DNA from: Nonomuraea pusilla
GTDB taxonomy: Bacteria > Actinomycetota > Actinomycetes > Streptosporangiales > Streptosporangiaceae
Reading direction: 5' to 3'
DNA: 64,000 nt
NCBI RefSeq assembly: GCF_900109355.1
Contig: NZ_FOBF01000011.1
Span: 186,001 to 250,000 of the forward strand
A program made the position numbers and the translations under genes. The notes beneath the pieces were generated by a model. That model saw only the letters and a list, made by a program, of their open reading frames with translations, was not told the origin of the DNA and made no database searches. The first letter of the stretch is position 1. Every line of letters begins with the position of its first letter. Positions 62,824 to 64,000 of the stretch are shown here, piece by piece.

Positions 62824-63122
62824 TGGCCAAGAAGAGCAAGATCGCCGCTAACGAGCGGCGCAAGGCCGTGGTCCGGCGCTACGCCGAGCGGCGGGCCGAG
62901 CTGAAGGAGGTCGTCCGCACCGGCACGTCCCAGGAGCGGGCGGAAGCCGTTCGGGCGCTGGCTCGCCAGCCGCGCGACGCCGGCGCCACCCGCGTCCGCA
63001 ACCGTGACTCCGTCGACGGCCGTCCTCGCGGGCACCTGACCAGGTTCGGGCTCTCCCGGGTGCGCTTCCGGGAGATGGCCCACCGCGGTGAGCTGCCCGG
63101 CGTCAGGAAGGCGAGCTGGTAG
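62823..63122 (+). CDS. rpsN: 30S ribosomal protein S14, zinc-independent paralogue
   Basis: 99 residues of the long S14 type: MAKKSKIAANERRKAVVRRYAERRAELKEVV at the N-terminus and RNRDSVDGRPRGHLTRFGLSRVRFREMAHRGELPGVRKASW at the C-terminus. The four zinc-ligand cysteines of short S14 are absent. It binds 16S rRNA in the 30S head. It is coupled to rpmB by start/stop overlap and followed 2 bp later by rpmF. Together with L33, L28, L32 and S18 it forms a zinc-sparing ribosome set. Confidence 0.95.
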   Translation: MAKKSKIAANERRKAVVRRYAERRAELKEVVRTGTSQERAEAVRALARQPRDAGATRVRNRDSVDGRPRGHLTRFGLSRVRFREMAHRGELPGVRKASW

Positions 63123-63124
63123 CC

Positions 63125-63292
63125 ATGGCCGTCCCCAAGCGGAGAACCTCCCGCGGCAACACCCGGCACCGCCGCAGCCAGTGGAAGGCGACGGCGCCCG
63201 ACCTCGTCCCGGTCACCGTGAACGGACGGCGGCTGCTCGTGCCCCGCCGCCTCGTCCGCGCCTACCAGCGGGGTCTGATCGCCGTCGAGTGA
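63125..63292 (+). CDS. rpmF: 50S ribosomal protein L32, zinc-independent paralogue
   Basis: 55 residues: MAVPKRRTSRGNTRHRRSQW is the conserved L32 N-terminus. The usual second half with two CxxC pairs is replaced by LVPVTVNGRRLLVPRRLVRAYQRGLI without any cysteine, so this is the C-minus type. It starts 2 bp after the S14 stop and ends the rightward Zur-controlled set. Identity follows from the N-terminal motif, size and operon position. Confidence 0.92.
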   Translation: MAVPKRRTSRGNTRHRRSQWKATAPDLVPVTVNGRRLLVPRRLVRAYQRGLIAVE

Positions 63293-63397
63293 GCCGGCCC
63301 GGCCGCCGGGCTCCTGCCTGCCCCGCGTGGCGAGCCCCGCGCGATGGCACGGCGGGATGCCCGGTGGCCGGGAGACCGCCGATTCGCAGGCGCGGGG

Positions 63398-64000
63398 TCA
63401 GGCGGGGGCAGGGGCGGGGCGGGGCTCGCCGAGGCGGGCACGGCGGTCCAGGCGGCGGAGCGCCGCCGCCGAGGCCAGGCCCGCGCCCGAGAGGAGCAGC
63501 CACGGCAGGCTCGCCCACCCCGACGCCCTGGCCGCGTCCAGCGTCACCCCCGCCAGCAGGTTGCCCGCCAGGATGCCCACCCCTGACAGCAGGTTGTACA
63601 GCCCGTAGTAGGTGCCGATCAGCCGGTCGCCCGCCATGTCGGCGATCGTGGCCATCTCGAACGGGAAGGCCACCAGCGTGCCCGCCGTGAGCAGCACGAC
63701 GCACGCGGCCACCGGCAGCAGGCCCCACGGGGGCGGGAGCGCGAGGTGCGCCGCCGCCGCGACCGGCAGGAAGGACAGCCCCATGAGCGCCATGCCACGG
63801 GTGACGGCCCGCCCGCGGCTCCAGCGCGCCGAGCACCAGGACGTCACGCGGACCTGCCCCGCGATGCCGAGCAGGGCCGAGACGACGTACAGCGCCGTCA
63901 CGCCCGCGTCGCCGCCGCCGAGCCGCTGCACCTCCAGCGGCAGGCCCAGGTACATCTGGTACGACAGCGCGTACGAGGCGGCCATGGCGGCGGCGAACGA
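63398..64000 (-). CDS. MFS transporter, N-terminus beyond window
   Basis: About 200 residues of the C-terminal half of a major-facilitator protein; the frame runs off the right edge. Six hydrophobic helices are visible (for example VTALYVVSALLGIAGQV; LLPVAACVVLLTAGTLVAFPFEMATI; LYNLLSGVGILAGNLLAGVTL), with the RGRAVTRGMALMG loop and a basic Pro-rich tail. Substrate class cannot be assigned. It is convergent with the L32 gene, with 105 bp between them, so there is no evidence that it belongs to the Zur-controlled set. Metallophore export is possible but unsupported. Confidence 0.8.
   Translation of the reverse strand, partial: SFAAAMAASYALSYQMYLGLPLEVQRLGGGDAGVTALYVVSALLGIAGQVRVTSWCSARWSRGRAVTRGMALMGLSFLPVAAAAHLALPPPWGLLPVAACVVLLTAGTLVAFPFEMATIADMAGDRLIGTYYGLYNLLSGVGILAGNLLAGVTLDAARASGWASLPWLLLSGAGLASAAALRRLDRRARLGEPRPAPAPA

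Noticed and set aside
63398..64000. Metallophore exporter call for the terminal MFS gene
   Set aside because: Only the C-terminal half is visible, it is convergent with the ribosomal genes, and no Zur box is seen near it.
1..64000. tRNA, rRNA, insertion sequences, integrase attachment sites or replication origin
   Set aside because: No cloverleaf-like sequence, transposase motif, flanking inverted repeat, or origin-like box cluster was recognised by reading; a tRNAscan/ISfinder run would be decisive.

Overview
The window is about 72% GC with dense, often 4-bp-overlapping genes and many GTG/TTG starts. It looks like the chromosome of a filamentous, spore-forming actinomycete. A Streptosporangiales genus such as Nonomuraea or a relative is plausible, from the spore-associated-protein homologue, the NBR1-type Ig-like fragment and the Zur-controlled set of cysteine-free ribosomal proteins. 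No tRNA, rRNA, CRISPR array, transposase or phage gene was recognised.

Layout. (1) 0-10.7 kb: mixed housekeeping and regulatory genes: SDR plus XRE regulator, a SapA-like secreted protein, a DeoR-controlled four-gene operon with a flavin amine oxidase, a lipoprotein, cytochrome bd oxidase (cydAB), and three gene fragments. (2) 11.0-17.5 kb: a copper-resistance island with CsoR, two CopZ chaperones, CopA ATPase and an anchored His-rich protein. Four CsoR-type GC-rich palindromes mark its promoters. (3) 17.7-29.7 kb: a phosphorus-acquisition island. A leftward eight-gene operon (aldolase-like protein, PiT transporter, DUF47 partner, FbpBC/AfuBC-type ABC permease and ATPase, HAD phosphatase, inositol-monophosphatase-like enzyme, HAD phosphatase) diverges from the cognate binding protein, and a secreted beta-propeller phytase follows. 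Direct repeats resembling PHO boxes point both ways from the divergent promoter. (4) 30-39 kb: TetR/alcohol dehydrogenase pair, PucR regulator, PLP decarboxylase and D-aminoacylase, DUF421 protein, separated by GC-rich minisatellite-like intergenic DNA. (5) 39.4-59.0 kb: a nine-gene, translationally coupled operon under a near-perfect Zur box. It encodes a thiazoline-forming NRPS/PKS line, an Opp/Nik/Cnt-type ABC importer, two free methyltransferases and a carrier-cyclase-carrier protein. (6) 59.1-63.3 kb: a second zinc-starvation locus: a thioredoxin-reductase-like enzyme, a methyltransferase, S18, a COG0523 protein, and divergently L33, a gutted L31, L28, S14 and L32, around another Zur box. 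(7) The window ends in a truncated MFS gene.

The most exciting element is the Zur-box operon. Counted domain by domain, it holds nearly the catalytic inventory of the yersiniabactin synthetases HMWP2 plus HMWP1: one aryl-type carrier, three PCPs, one ACP, three cyclisation domains, one cysteine-specific A domain, KS, AT, KR, TE and methyltransferases. These are distributed over differently broken polypeptides: methyltransferases and two PCPs are free-standing, and the free methyltransferases still carry what look like adenylation-domain remnants. Together with the neighbouring zinc-sparing ribosomal proteins this suggests an undescribed thiazoline zincophore made and re-imported under zinc starvation. 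Starter synthesis and loading genes are not in the window.

The second notable system is the Pho-type island. Its gene content (phytase, sugar-phosphate-type ABC importer, inositol monophosphatase, HADs, PiT) suggests coupled phytate breakdown and import of inositol- or sugar-phosphates.
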